Below, piece by piece: positions 1-11,266 of a stretch of 64,000 nt of DNA. The notes below the pieces were generated by a model. That model was given only the letters and a program-made list of their open reading frames with translations, made no database searches and was not told the DNA's origin. Made by a program: the position numbers and the translations under genes. Source of the DNA: Myxococcales bacterium. Its GTDB lineage: Bacteria; Myxococcota_A; Polyangia; Polyangiales; JAFGIB01. The stretch spans positions 1 through 64,000 of the forward strand of contig JAOUOP010000010.1 of the NCBI GenBank assembly GCA_029880325.1, given 5' to 3'. Position 1 is the first letter of the stretch, and every line of letters starts with the position of its first letter.

Positions 1-133
1 CGGACGGCGGGGTGTCCTTTGCTATTTTGGCGTCAGCGGCGGCGGCTGTGAAGGCGAAGTCGGCGGGTGCGAGGTGCCCGCGCGGTCTTTGGGGGGGGGG
101 CAGAGGGCGGGGGCCGGCAGGGCTCGGTAGTCT

Positions 134-1765
134 TTGCGGGCGTTGTTCGCTATGAACGCGCGCATGAATCGCGCGCTGCTCTTCGATCGCGTCCGTTTTT
201 GGCGCGGGGCCCGGCCGTTGTGTGCAACCTTCGCTGTGACCGTCGGCGTGGCGTTGCCGGCCCTCGGCCAGGAGCCGGCTCCCGCGGGGCCGGCGCTACC
301 GCCGATCGAGAAGGGCTTTCCGACCGCTCCGGCTGCGACTCCCCAGGCGCCAGCCGCAGCGCCCGAGGCGCCAGCTCCCGCGCAGCCCGCGGCCGAGCCG
401 GCGGCTGCCGAGGCGCCTGCGCCAGCCCCGCAACAAACTCCGGCGCCCGCGCTACCGGCTGCAGAAGCCGACGCGCCCGCTGCCGGGGCGCCGGTGGCAG
501 AGCCGGCCCCCGAGCCGGTCGCCCCCGCTGCTGCCACGGTGGCGGAGCAGGCCGCGGAAGAGGAGCCCGAAGGCAGCCTGCGCCACGTGCCCGGACGCGG
601 CTTCGCCATGACCTCCGGCGACGGCCACCACGAATTGGCGCTCGGCGGCTGGGCCCAGTTCCGCTACACGCTCTCGAGCCGGGAGGTCGAACCCCAGACG
701 CGGCAGTCCATGACCGTGCAGCGGGCGCGCATCTGGATGCGCGGTCACGTCTTCGGCGAGCACAATCGCTATGGTCTGCAGCTGGCGCTCGCCCCCGATG
801 AGAGCCGCCGCCGCCAGGTGGATGTGGTCGACGCCGATGACGCCTCCGCCGACCAGGCTACCGCCACCGATGTGGTGGGGCAGACGCCGCTGCTCGACTT
901 CTTCCTCGACTTCACGCACATGCGCGACCTGTCGGTGAGGCTGGGGCAATACATCCTGCCCTTCAGCCGCCAGCGCATCATTCCTGAGAGTGCGCGCACC
1001 TTCGGCGAGCGCCCCGGTGTGGACCAGGAATTCCAGCTCGACCGCGACATCGGCATCCTGCTGTTCTCCAACGACCTGGGCGGGCTCGACATGTTCCGTT
1101 ACTCGGCCGGCGTCAGCGCGGGCGAAGGGCCTGGCTCCGGGGCCCGCACCATCGGTGCCGGCGATATGGGTTTGCTCTACATGGTGCGCTTCGATGTGCT
1201 GCCGCTGGGGCTTTTCAACGACGGCGTCGAGACCGACTTCGAGCGCACCCCCGAACCGCGTTTTGGAATCGGCGTGGCCTATGCGCTGGTGCAGGCCGAC
1301 GCCACCAGCCCCTACGCGCGGCGCTTTTTGACCAGCGCTTTTGGCGGTGGCGATCTCGACTCGGAGATCGACTTCAATAACCATCAGTTGACGATCGACG
1401 CCCAGTTCAAATACCTCGGCTTCGGCGTACACGGCGCCTTTCACCTGCGGGCGGTGGACGGCAACCTGCCGCAGGTCGATGGCTTCGATGTGGGGCGCGA
1501 GGGCAAGGGTTACCTGATTTCGCTGAACTACCTCTTCGAGTCGGTGCCGCTGGAGCCGGCCTTCCGCTACGGCATCTTGGACTACAGCGACTCGGTGGCG
1601 TTGGCCGACGTCAATGAAGTCGGGGTCTCGCTGAGCTATTACCTGGCGCGCAACTGGCTCAAGGTGATGGCCGACTACACGCACTTTCTGCGCGCCGAAG
1701 GGGTAGAGGCCAAGCGCAGCGACCTGGACGACAGGCTGCGGGTGCAGGTGCAGATCGCGCTCTGA
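134..1765 (+). CDS. OprO/OprP-type phosphate-selective porin-like outer-membrane protein
   Basis: About 530-543 aa depending on start: TTG at 134, or the in-frame ATGs at 152 and 164. ATG 164 is the most natural because it places Arg residues and a hydrophobic stretch just before an ALG|QE signal-peptidase site. After the signal comes a Pro/Ala/Glu-rich low-complexity linker of about 110 residues, which could cross the periplasm or bind peptidoglycan. A barrel domain follows, starting near the segment HELALGGWAQFRYT and ending in an aromatic-rich set of beta-strands. The segments FFLDFTHMRDLSVRLGQYILPF and ERPGVDQEF match the family pattern of OprO/P porins (channels for phosphate or polyphosphate). 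Substrate cannot be read from sequence. It converges on the ABC-F gene with only six bases between stops. Confidence 0.8.
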   Translation: MRALFAMNARMNRALLFDRVRFWRGARPLCATFAVTVGVALPALGQEPAPAGPALPPIEKGFPTAPAATPQAPAAAPEAPAPAQPAAEPAAAEAPAPAPQQTPAPALPAAEADAPAAGAPVAEPAPEPVAPAAATVAEQAAEEEPEGSLRHVPGRGFAMTSGDGHHELALGGWAQFRYTLSSREVEPQTRQSMTVQRARIWMRGHVFGEHNRYGLQLALAPDESRRRQVDVVDADDASADQATATDVVGQTPLLDFFLDFTHMRDLSVRLGQYILPFSRQRIIPESARTFGERPGVDQEFQLDRDIGILLFSNDLGGLDMFRYSAGVSAGEGPGSGARTIGAGDMGLLYMVRFDVLPLGLFNDGVETDFERTPEPRFGIGVAYALVQADATSPYARRFLTSAFGGGDLDSEIDFNNHQLTIDAQFKYLGFGVHGAFHLRAVDGNLPQVDGFDVGREGKGYLISLNYLFESVPLEPAFRYGILDYSDSVALADVNEVGVSLSYYLARNWLKVMADYTHFLRAEGVEAKRSDLDDRLRVQVQIAL

Positions 1766-1771
1766 GCGTCC

Positions 1772-3804
<2,033 letters not shown>

Positions 3805-3808
<4 letters not shown>

Positions 3809-4347
3809 GTTTCCTTGAGACGCGGCATGAGTTCGACGAAGTTGCAGGGCCGGTAGCGGCTGTCGAGCTGGTGGACGAGGATCTCGTCCCAGCCGTCTTT
3901 GCAGGCGCCGGTGGAGCCGGGCAGGGAGAAGATGTAGGTGCCGTCGGCCACGCCGGCGGTGGCGCGGCTCTGGATGGTGGAGACGCCGATGTGCTTGAAG
4001 CTCAACCAGCGGAACAGCTCGCCGAAGCCCTCGATCTCCTTGTCGCAGACCGCGCGCAGGGCCTCGGGCGTGACATCGCGGCCGGTGACGCCGGTGCCGC
4101 CGGTGGTGATCACGGCGTCGACGGCCGGGTCGGCGATCAGCTCGCGCAGCTTGGCCTCGATGGCGGGGCGGTCGTCGCGGATGATGGCGCGGGCCACCAC
4201 CTGATGTCCGGCGGCCTGGGCACGCTCCACGAGAATGGCGCCCGAGCGGTCCTCGGCCTCGCTGCGGCTGTCGGAGATGGTGAGGATCGCCAGCTGGACG
4301 GGGATGAACGCGATGGATTCGTCGATGCCTGCCATGGGCAAGCTCAT
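3805..4347 (-). CDS. moaB: MoaB/Mog-family molybdenum cofactor biosynthesis protein
   Basis: A 180-aa MoCF-fold protein from ATG 4347 (MSLPMAG...); ATG 4335 is an alternative. The core motif TTGGTGVTGRDVTPEAL and the downstream LPGSTGACKDGWDEIL are diagnostic of MoaB/Mog, which bind molybdopterin and adenylylate it before metal insertion. DSRSEAEDRSG near residue 25 is also typical. No other Moco genes lie nearby, so the pathway is presumably encoded elsewhere. Its last codons overlap the ABC-F start. The upstream open frame to 4455 reads through a dispersed intergenic repeat and is not needed for the fold. Confidence 0.9.
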
Positions 4348-4410
4348 AGCAGAGCCGCGGGCTCTCTGGCAGCGAAAACGAGCGGTTTTTTGGCAGCCCG
4401 CGGAGCCCTG

Positions 4411-4452
4411 GAAATGCTGCCAGGGATGTTTTGGGCGGGGATGTTTTGGGCG
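4411..4452 (+). repeat. Dispersed intergenic repeat, copy 1 (with tandem half-unit)
   Basis: Contains GAAATGCTGCCAGGGATGTT, matching the core TGCTGCCAGGGACGTTT found at 5337-5422 and in reverse at 54322-54382. The 3' half (GGGATGTTTTGGGCG) occurs twice back to back at 4423-4437 and 4438-4452. It lies upstream of moaB and downstream of the yheU operon. Confidence 0.7.
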
Positions 4453-4510
4453 CAATCGCGGCTGCGTCCGTGGGCACGCCCGTGCCCGTGCCGATCCTCG
4501 CCTCCGGGCG

Positions 4511-4750
4511 TCAGTCCGGTAGCGAATCCTCGGTGACGATGCGCAGGCTCTGGCTGTGGGCTTCGAACAGGATGTGGGCGGCGCCGCCCTCGAGTTGCCG
4601 CATCAGCAGGGCGACCTTTTGGTCGAGGGACCATTCCTGCTCCGCATAGTCGGTGCCGTCGCGGGTGCAAAAGTCCTCGGCGAGCGTCCGCAGGGTGGCC
4701 GGCGCCAGGCGCTGGTAGGGCACGTGCACGGGGGATTCCTCGTCACTCAC
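4511..4750 (-). CDS. YheU/UPF0270 family protein
   Basis: A 79-aa protein starting at GTG 4750. VPYQRLAPATLRTLAEDF, RDGTDYAEQEWSLDQKV and the closing HSQSLRIV match the small YheU family (UPF0270), whose function is not established. The start overlaps the stop of the upstream 115-aa gene as GTGA, so the two form a coupled operon. A longer frame to 4912 exists but overlaps that gene out of frame. Length matches the family (70-80 aa). Confidence 0.82.
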   Translation of the reverse strand: MSDEESPVHVPYQRLAPATLRTLAEDFCTRDGTDYAEQEWSLDQKVALLMRQLEGGAAHILFEAHSQSLRIVTEDSLPD

Positions 4751-5094
4751 CGTCGGCGCCCGTCGGCATCGGAGGCTTCGATGACCTTGGCCGCTGCGGC
4801 GTAGGCCTGTTCCCAGCCGTCGTCCGATGGCCGTTTGAAGGTGTAGCCGAGCTGCGCCTCCTGCGGAAACGTACGGTCTAGAAAGGCCATGTCCTCGTCC
4901 GCCGGCTCCCACTCGCTGTAGATCTCGTACACCTCACGGGCCTGGGCGCCGGAGTCCCGGGCCAACACCTGCCAGATGGCGGTGACGCAATCCTGCGCGC
5001 GTGCGGGACCGATTCCTTGCAACGTGTGCAGCTTGCCGGCCGTCCGCAGATGGAACGTCACGTGGTTGTGTCGGGGATCGAGGGATTCGCTCAC
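4747..5094 (-). CDS. Hypothetical protein, 115 aa, coupled to yheU
   Basis: Starts at GTG 5094 with a good ribosome-binding site (GGAGG, seven bases upstream), supporting it as real. The protein is acidic and probably soluble, with no signal peptide. Visible text includes HLRTAGKLHTLQGIGPARAQDCVTA in the N-terminal half, where GIGPARA vaguely recalls a helix-hairpin-helix motif, and an aromatic C-terminal half. I do not recognise the family. Its stop overlaps the YheU start by four bases. Confidence 0.65.
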   Translation of the reverse strand: MSESLDPRHNHVTFHLRTAGKLHTLQGIGPARAQDCVTAIWQVLARDSGAQAREVYEIYSEWEPADEDMAFLDRTFPQEAQLGYTFKRPSDDGWEQAYAAAAKVIEASDADGRRR

Positions 5095-5480
5095 GGCTGG
5101 CCTCCAGGGCGGAGCCTACGCGAAAACACGAGCCGCGGCTCGACAGCGATCTGCGGCGCGCGGGCAACGGGGCGACAGGGACGCACTGGCTTGCGGTTCC
5201 CACAGCGCGCCGCCATCCGCGAGCCGAAGGGACCGCCGCGCGCCAGTTCACTCGCCACAGTCGCATGGGGGGGGGCGCCCGGGAGGGTGAGAGAGCGACC
5301 CCCTCCGGCCCAGTGCCGGCGCACCTGCGCCGTCCGCGAAATGCTGCCAGGGACGTTTCCAGCCAGGGACGTTTCCAGGCGGTCCGCGAAAGGCCGCGAA
5401 ATGCTGCCAGGGACGTTTCCAGGCGGTGCTGCGGTCGATATTGAATGTCATTTGCAGCAAGGCTATGCTCGAAGTCCCGC
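5095..5480. other. 386-bp intergenic region carrying repeats
   Basis: Divergent spacer between the 115-aa gene (minus) and the ATP-grasp gene (plus). Its right half is occupied by the tandem repeat cluster at 5337-5422. No convincing small gene is seen; open frames here are chance readings in high-GC DNA. Confidence 0.6.
5337..5422 (+). repeat. Dispersed intergenic repeat, copies 2 and 3 plus a tandem half-unit
   Basis: Two full units (5337-5362 and 5397-5422) share the sequence CGAAATGCTGCC followed by AGGGACGTTTCCAG. Between them, 5363-5378 exactly repeats CCAGGGACGTTTCCAG, the 3' half of the first unit. The spacer also repeats CCGCGAAA. The same core occurs near 4411 and, inverted, near 54322-54382, always between genes. 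Confidence 0.8.
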
Positions 5481-6266
5481 ATGGCCGAGCGCATTGTCAC
5501 TGCGAATCCGCCCCCCTGGGTGCGCTTCGATCCCGCCATCGAAACCCTGGTGGTGCTGTGCAAGCGGCCCAAGCCGGCCTCGGTGCTGGAGCGGGTGGTG
5601 GAGCGGGTGGCCCGGCGGCGCTGGTTGCGTCTGTGCACGGTCGTCCACGGCCGCGATCCGCTGCCCGCCTCGCGCGGCGCATTGGTGCTGGTCCGCAGCT
5701 CCGAGCTGCCGACGCTCGAGCTCGAGACCCAGCATGTCGTCTATCCCGCCGAGCGCCAGCGTCACCGCTGCCGCGACAAGGCCCAGCTCCACGCCTATTG
5801 CCGTGCCCAGGGCATCGCAACGCCCGAGACCTTCGAGCCGGCGGAGCTGGCAGAGCAATACGTCTTCAAGCGCCGCGCCGGCAGCAGCGGCAGCCTGGTC
5901 GATCCCTTCGCCGGCCTGGATCTCGTGGTGCAGCGGCGCGTCGCCGGCACCGTGGTCAAGTGCTATGGCCACGTCGAGTGCGAGCGCTTTCTCGGCTACG
6001 AGGAAGACACGCGTCAGCCGGTGGCCGTACCCAGCCATGTCTCGGCCCTGTGCCGCAAGGTGCTGGCCGATCACGGTCTGGTCTTCGGCGGCCTAGACTT
6101 CATCGCCAGCGACAGCTGGCAGCTGATCGATCTGAACGCGACCACCGGTTTCGGCCATGCACCCTACGAGGACGCGCTGCCCGTGCTTTCCGCCGGAGTC
6201 GAGTTGCTGCTGTCGCGCGCATCCCTGGTCCCGCCGGGCAGCGTGCCGTGCGCCATCGCCGGATAG
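5481..6266 (+). CDS. ATP-grasp-fold protein of unknown substrate
   Basis: 261 aa from ATG 5481 (MAERIVTAN). After an N-terminal region with LVVLCKRPKP comes a likely ATP-binding stretch (QYVFKRRAGSSGSL, a Lys plus Gly/Ser loop). The C-terminal VFGGLDFIASDSWQLIDLNATTGFGHAP has the acidic/Asn metal-site pattern of ATP-grasp ligases (D-x-N). This is the layout of small, RimK-like ATP-grasp enzymes that activate carboxylates. No amide-bond partner or peptide precursor is seen beside it. The next gene, yhaO, starts 130 bases downstream, so an operon is possible. Confidence 0.65.
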   Translation: MAERIVTANPPPWVRFDPAIETLVVLCKRPKPASVLERVVERVARRRWLRLCTVVHGRDPLPASRGALVLVRSSELPTLELETQHVVYPAERQRHRCRDKAQLHAYCRAQGIATPETFEPAELAEQYVFKRRAGSSGSLVDPFAGLDLVVQRRVAGTVVKCYGHVECERFLGYEEDTRQPVAVPSHVSALCRKVLADHGLVFGGLDFIASDSWQLIDLNATTGFGHAPYEDALPVLSAGVELLLSRASLVPPGSVPCAIAG

Positions 6267-6396
6267 GCATCGGGTCCGGGCCGCCTGCCGGTGCGGGGTG
6301 CTTCGGGTCCATGCGGAACGCTGAGCTGGCGGCGGTCGAGGCGCTCCTCTACACTCCGCGCGCGAGCCCCCGGGCAATCGGGCCGCGTTCCGGGGC

Positions 6397-7668
6397 ATGA
6401 GCTTTCGCTTCGTCCACACCGCCGACGTTCACCTCGACTCGCCGCTCCGGTCGCTGGCCCTGCGCGACGAGAGGCTTGCCGATCTGGTCGCTTCGGCCAC
6501 CCGCACGGCCTTCGAGCGCACGGTCGAGCTGTGCCTGGACGAGGCCGTCGATGCCCTGTTTATCGTGGGCGATCTCTACGACGGCGATCAGACCTCGATG
6601 AAAACAGCGGTCTTCCTGGCCGAGCAGCTTCGGCGCCTCGACCGCGCGGGCATCGAGGTCTTCATCGCCCGCGGCAACCACGACGCGGCCTCGCGCGTCA
6701 CCCGCGAGCTTTCCCTGCCCGAGCGCGTGCGCGTCTTCAGCGGCCGCGGCGGGGCCTTCGAGCTGAAGACCAAGAGCGGTCTCGAGGTGCGCATCCACGG
6801 CATCAGCTTTCGCGAGCCGCACGCGCCCGAGAGCCTGCTGCCGAAGTTCAAGGCGAAGGTCCCGGGCGCTCTCAACGTGGGGCTTTTACATACGAGCCTG
6901 GCCGGTGCCGACGGCCACGACGACTACGCCCCGTGCAAGCTATCGGAGCTGCTCGAACACGGCTTCGACTACTGGGCGCTGGGTCACGTGCACCGCCGCG
7001 CCGTGCACAGCGAGGCGCCGGCGGTGGTGATGCCGGGCATGCCCCAGGGGCGCGACATCAACGAGGACGGCGAAAAATCGGTCACCCTCGCCAGCATCGC
7101 CGAGGACGGCCGCGTGACGCTCGAGGCGCGTGGCACCAGCGTGGCCCAATTCGAACGCGTGCAGGTCGAACTCGCGGGCCTCGACGACTACGAGGCGGTG
7201 CTGGTCGCGATCCGCCGCGCCCTGGAGCGCGCCCGCGAGGCCGCCACGTCCGAGCACCTGATCGCGCGCCTGCAGCTCTCCGGCGAGAGCGCGCTCGGTT
7301 TTCGCCTGCGCGCCGACGCCGACCGCCTGCTCGAAGAGGCGCGGCTTTTGGCTGCCGACATCGGCGCTTGCTGGATCGAGACCCTGGAGCTTGCGCTCAG
7401 CGCGCCGAGCCAGGGCGAGCGCCCGGTGGGGGCCAATCCGCTGCTGCAGCTGGGCGCCCTGATCGAGGCGCGGCTTTTGACGTCGGAGGCCTTCCGTGAC
7501 GAAGCGCGCGCCATCGTCCAGCAGCTGCGCACGAACCTCCCGGCCGAGGGCCGCAAGTTCCTGAGCCAGGACGAAGCGGCCCACGAGGCGCAGATCGATT
7601 CCCTGATTCGCGAGGGCAGCCAGGAAGTGCTGGCACGCCTCGAAGCCCGGCGCCTCGAGGAGGGCTAG
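6397..7668 (+). CDS. yhaO: SbcD/Mre11-like DNA repair exonuclease (YhaO-type)
   Basis: 423-aa metallophosphoesterase. All the two-metal nuclease motifs are visible: HTADVHLDSP (residues 8-17), GDLYDGD, ARGNHD, GLLHTSL and ALGHVH. YhaO-type proteins are Mre11/SbcD relatives that pair with a large coiled-coil ATPase. Its stop at 7666-7668 is five bases from the start of the YhaN-like gene, so the two are surely co-transcribed and probably form a complex acting on DNA ends. The C-terminal third is a capping domain of the kind that contacts the partner ATPase. Confidence 0.88.
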   Translation: MSFRFVHTADVHLDSPLRSLALRDERLADLVASATRTAFERTVELCLDEAVDALFIVGDLYDGDQTSMKTAVFLAEQLRRLDRAGIEVFIARGNHDAASRVTRELSLPERVRVFSGRGGAFELKTKSGLEVRIHGISFREPHAPESLLPKFKAKVPGALNVGLLHTSLAGADGHDDYAPCKLSELLEHGFDYWALGHVHRRAVHSEAPAVVMPGMPQGRDINEDGEKSVTLASIAEDGRVTLEARGTSVAQFERVQVELAGLDDYEAVLVAIRRALERAREAATSEHLIARLQLSGESALGFRLRADADRLLEEARLLAADIGACWIETLELALSAPSQGERPVGANPLLQLGALIEARLLTSEAFRDEARAIVQQLRTNLPAEGRKFLSQDEAAHEAQIDSLIREGSQEVLARLEARRLEEG

Positions 7669-7673
7669 GGCCG

Positions 7674-10600
7674 ATGCGTCTAAGGCGGCTCGATCTCACC
7701 CGCTACGGGACTTTCACCGATCGCCGCATCGACTTCGGTGAGGTGGCGCAGGGCCAGCCCGACCTGCACGTGATCTACGGCCCCAACGAGGCGGGCAAGA
7801 CCACCGCCCAGTCGGCCTTCCTCGACCTGCTCTTCGGCATCGAGCGCAAGACGCGCTACAACTTTCTCCACCCCTACGCGAGCATGCAAATCGGCGCCGC
7901 ACTCGAGATCGACGGCTGCGTGCACGAGCTGGTCCGCATCAAAAAAGATCGCAGCAGCCTGCTCGGCCCCGACGGTGAAGCGGTCTCCGAGGGCTTTTTG
8001 AAGGCGGCACTGGCGGGAGTCGACCGCGACGCCTACCGGGCGATGTACTCGCTGGACGAGGAGATTCTCGAGGCCGGCGGCGAGAGCATCCTGGCCAGTC
8101 GGGGGGATGTGGGGCAGCTGCTCTTTTCGGCCACCGCGGGCCTTTCGGGTCTTGGTTCGCAGCTCGCGCAGCTGCGCGAGCAGGCCGACGCGTTTTTCAA
8201 GCCGCGCGCCCAGGGCAGCGAGCTGGCACGGTACAAGGCCGAGCTCACCAGGCTCGAAGAAGAGCGCAAACAACTGGACGTCAAGGCGAGCAGTTACGCG
8301 AAATTGGTGCAGGAGCGCGACCGCGCCCAGCAGCTCTTCGATGCGGCGCTTGCAGAGCGCAAGGAGGCCGAGCTGCGGCGCGAGCATGTCGAACGCTTGC
8401 TCGCGGGTCTTCCGCTGCGCGCGAAGCTCGAGGCCCTCGAGGCCGAAGTCTCTGGGCTCGCAGCGCTGCGCCAGGCGCCGCCGGAGTGGGACGCGGCGCT
8501 GGCCGAGCTGCGGCGCGAAGGCCCTGTGCTGCAGAGCAAGCGCGACGAAGTGGCCCGCCAGCTCGCCGAGTACGACGCCGAACTCGAGCGGCTCCAGGCC
8601 GACGCCGGGCTTTTGCAGCGGGCGGAGGCGATCGACGGGCTCGAGGAGCTTCGCGACCGCTTCAATGGAGCGCGCCGCGACCTGCCCCGGCGCCAGCAGG
8701 AGCTGCGCGGCATCCAGGGGGGCCTCGATCAGCTGCTCAAGCAACTGGGACGCGAGCCCGGCGAAGACGCGGCGGAGCTGCTGCTCGACGCTGCCACCGC
8801 GGGCCGCATTCGAGCGCTCAGTTCCGAGCTGTCGGGTGTACAAGGGGCGCTCGGCCGGGCCGAGGACGAAGAGCTCAAGGCACGGCGCAAGCTGGACGCC
8901 GCGCGCCGCGAGCTGCCCGAGGAGGCCCTGGGCCTCGAGCGACGGCGCGGCATCGAGCAGCTGCTTTTGGTCAGTGAGCAGTTGCGCAAGCTGGACCTGG
9001 CGGCCGAGCACGGGCGCTTGCAGGACGAGCGGCGACGGCGCCTCACGCAGCTCGAAGTCGCCATGGCGGGGCTCGCCCCCTGGCGTGGTGAGCCATCGGC
9101 CCTGCTCGGACTCTCGGTGCCCCAGGCCGAGCACTTCCAGCGCTTTCGTCAACGCCGCACTGAACTCGAGCGCGGCGATCGCAAAGAAGCCCTCGCGGAG
9201 TGCGCAAGCCGGTGCGAGCGGTTGCGGGCGCGCATCGCCGCCCTCACGCAAACCTCGGGCGTGGTCGACGAGGCCACCGCCGCCGAGAGCCGCGCCGCCC
9301 GCGAGCGGGCGTGGGTCGCCCACCGCAGCGCCCTCGACGGGGAAAGCGCCGATGCCTTCGAACGCGCGCTGCGCAGCGATGACCGGCTCGCCGATGCGCG
9401 CCTTTTGCGGGCGAAGGAGTGGGCGGAGCTGGGCGAGGCCGCGCGCCAGCTCGCCGAGGCCGAGGTCGAGCGAGAGGCCCTGCGCGAGGCGCAGCAGCTG
9501 ACGGAAACGGGCCACCAAGCCCTCGAAGCCGAGCTGCGGGCGGCGCTCGAAGCCACGGCGGCGCCGGGCGCCACGGGCCTGCCCCTGACGCTGCCCCTGT
9601 CGGACTTCGAGGCCTGGACCCGGCGTCGCGTGGAGGCGCTGGAATGCGGCGAGCGACTGCGCGGTATCGAGCGCGAACTCGAGGGTCTGGGCGATGCGCG
9701 CGCCCACGCCGAGCAGCGCCTGCGTTCGGCCCTGGGCGAATCCGGCGTCGAGGCCGACGTCGGCGCCGGGCTCGAGGCGCTGCTCGACCGTGCGCGCGTC
9801 GAACTCGATGCGGCAGAAGGGCAAACGAGCGCGCGCAAGCGGGTGCGCGAGCTTGCGGCCGAACTCGAAGAACGCAGCCAGGACGTGGAGCGCGCCCGCC
9901 AGCGGCAGGCGAAGTGGCGCCGCGATTGGGAGGCCGTGCTCGCGGGCAGCTGGATCGGTGCTAGCGGGGTCACGCCCGAGCCGGCTGTGGTGAACTCCAT
10001 GCTGGAGCTGTTGCAGCAGCTGGAGGTGCAGCTGCAGGACCAGCGCAAAACGCGTCGTCAGGTCGAGGCCATGGAGCAGGACCGCCAGGGCTTTGTCGCG
10101 GAGGTGGCGGCCCTCTCGTGCGCGCTCGGTCGTGATTTCGTCGAGGCGCAGGCTGCCGAGCTCGACAGCGCCCTGCGTGCCGAACTCGTCGAGGCGCGCC
10201 GGGACGAAACGGAGCGCGCCCGCATCGCCGACAAGCGGGCGCAGGCCCTCGAGCGCGCGCGCGAACTCGACGAGGCCCTGGCCGTGCAGCAGCGGCGTGG
10301 GCAGCAGATGCTCACGCACTTCGGGGTCGAGGACCTGACCGCCGTCGCTGAGCGGCTTGAGCAGCTCGCGCGCCGGCGCGAATTGGAGCGGGCGGTCGCA
10401 GAGGTGCAAGCGGCGCTGCTCGAGGGGCTCGCCTGCGACACGCTGGAGCAATCGCATTCCATGCTCGAGGGCCTCGACCGCCAGGCGCTGGAGGCTGAGC
10501 GAAAGGAGCTATCGCCGCGGGTCGAGCTACTGGACCAGCGCACGCGGGAATTGTTTGCGGCGCGCGAGCAGGCGGCACAGGCGCTGGACGCCGTGGGCGG

Positions 10601-11147
10601 CGACGACGCAGTGCTGCGCATCGAGGGGCAACGCAGGACGCTGCTGCTGAGCCTGGAGCAGGGGGCCCTCGGCTACCTGCGACTGCGGCTGGGCGTGGAG
10701 GCGGCCCAGGCGGCGCTTGCGCTCTACCGGGAGCAACATCGCAGTTCCATGATGGAGCACGCCTCGGAGTGCTTTCGTCGCATCACGGCGGGGGCCTACC
10801 AGGGCTTGCGCAGTCGGGCCGAGCGCGGCAGCGAGGTGCTGATCGGCGTGACCGGCTCGGGCCGCACACGGCTGTCGACCGAGATGTCCAAGGGCACCCG
10901 CTTCCAGCTCTACCTGGCGCTGCGCGTGGCCGGACATCGCGAGCTTTCGGCCCACACCGAGCCGGCGGTCTTCATCTGCGACGACATCATGGAGACCTTC
11001 GACGACCAGCGCGCCGCCCGCGCCTTCGAGCTGTTGGGCGAGATGGCCGGCCGCGGGCAGGTCATCTACCTGACCCACCACCGTCATTTGTGCGACATCG
11101 CGCGCGAGGCGTGCCCCGGGGCGACCGTGCACGAGATCTCGCGATGA
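7674..11147 (+). CDS. yhaN: YhaN-type AAA ATPase with long coiled coils (SbcC/Rad50-like)
   Basis: 1157 aa. Walker A is IYGPNEAGKTTAQ (Lys at about residue 42), with the variant N-E-A-G-K typical of YhaN/SbcC relatives. Residues of about 200-1000 are Glu/Arg/Ala/Leu-rich heptads, i.e. coiled coil. The C-terminal ATPase half has LSTEMSKGTRFQLYLALRVA (signature region) and VFICDDIMETFDDQRA (Walker B and D-loop), followed by QVIYLTHHRH. With YhaO this makes an SbcCD/Mre11-Rad50-like repair pair, likely cutting or clearing blocked DNA ends. The gene contains very long antisense open frames, a by-product of codon bias. Confidence 0.88.
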   Translation: MRLRRLDLTRYGTFTDRRIDFGEVAQGQPDLHVIYGPNEAGKTTAQSAFLDLLFGIERKTRYNFLHPYASMQIGAALEIDGCVHELVRIKKDRSSLLGPDGEAVSEGFLKAALAGVDRDAYRAMYSLDEEILEAGGESILASRGDVGQLLFSATAGLSGLGSQLAQLREQADAFFKPRAQGSELARYKAELTRLEEERKQLDVKASSYAKLVQERDRAQQLFDAALAERKEAELRREHVERLLAGLPLRAKLEALEAEVSGLAALRQAPPEWDAALAELRREGPVLQSKRDEVARQLAEYDAELERLQADAGLLQRAEAIDGLEELRDRFNGARRDLPRRQQELRGIQGGLDQLLKQLGREPGEDAAELLLDAATAGRIRALSSELSGVQGALGRAEDEELKARRKLDAARRELPEEALGLERRRGIEQLLLVSEQLRKLDLAAEHGRLQDERRRRLTQLEVAMAGLAPWRGEPSALLGLSVPQAEHFQRFRQRRTELERGDRKEALAECASRCERLRARIAALTQTSGVVDEATAAESRAARERAWVAHRSALDGESADAFERALRSDDRLADARLLRAKEWAELGEAARQLAEAEVEREALREAQQLTETGHQALEAELRAALEATAAPGATGLPLTLPLSDFEAWTRRRVEALECGERLRGIERELEGLGDARAHAEQRLRSALGESGVEADVGAGLEALLDRARVELDAAEGQTSARKRVRELAAELEERSQDVERARQRQAKWRRDWEAVLAGSWIGASGVTPEPAVVNSMLELLQQLEVQLQDQRKTRRQVEAMEQDRQGFVAEVAALSCALGRDFVEAQAAELDSALRAELVEARRDETERARIADKRAQALERARELDEALAVQQRRGQQMLTHFGVEDLTAVAERLEQLARRRELERAVAEVQAALLEGLACDTLEQSHSMLEGLDRQALEAERKELSPRVELLDQRTRELFAAREQAAQALDAVGGDDAVLRIEGQRRTLLLSLEQGALGYLRLRLGVEAAQAALALYREQHRSSMMEHASECFRRITAGAYQGLRSRAERGSEVLIGVTGSGRTRLSTEMSKGTRFQLYLALRVAGHRELSAHTEPAVFICDDIMETFDDQRAARAFELLGEMAGRGQVIYLTHHRHLCDIAREACPGATVHEISR

Positions 11148-11266
11148 AGTCGAAGCCCTTGGCGCTTGACCCTGGCGGTTCGAAGTGGCTTGACTCCCAC
11201 CGGCCCTTGGTACCCAATTTGGAAGCGAAAGTCCGGTCGGACTCCGATCGCATAGGTGACTTGAAC

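Noticed and set aside
4511..4912. 133-aa frame for the YheU protein
   Set aside because: The extra N-terminal part overlaps the 115-aa gene out of frame; GTG 4750 fits the family length.
7680..10457. A 925-aa open frame on the minus strand inside the yhaN gene, and similar long antisense frames in the porin, mukB and cysN genes
   Set aside because: High GC with strong third-position bias keeps antisense frames open; none has domain motifs, and all lie opposite clearly real genes.
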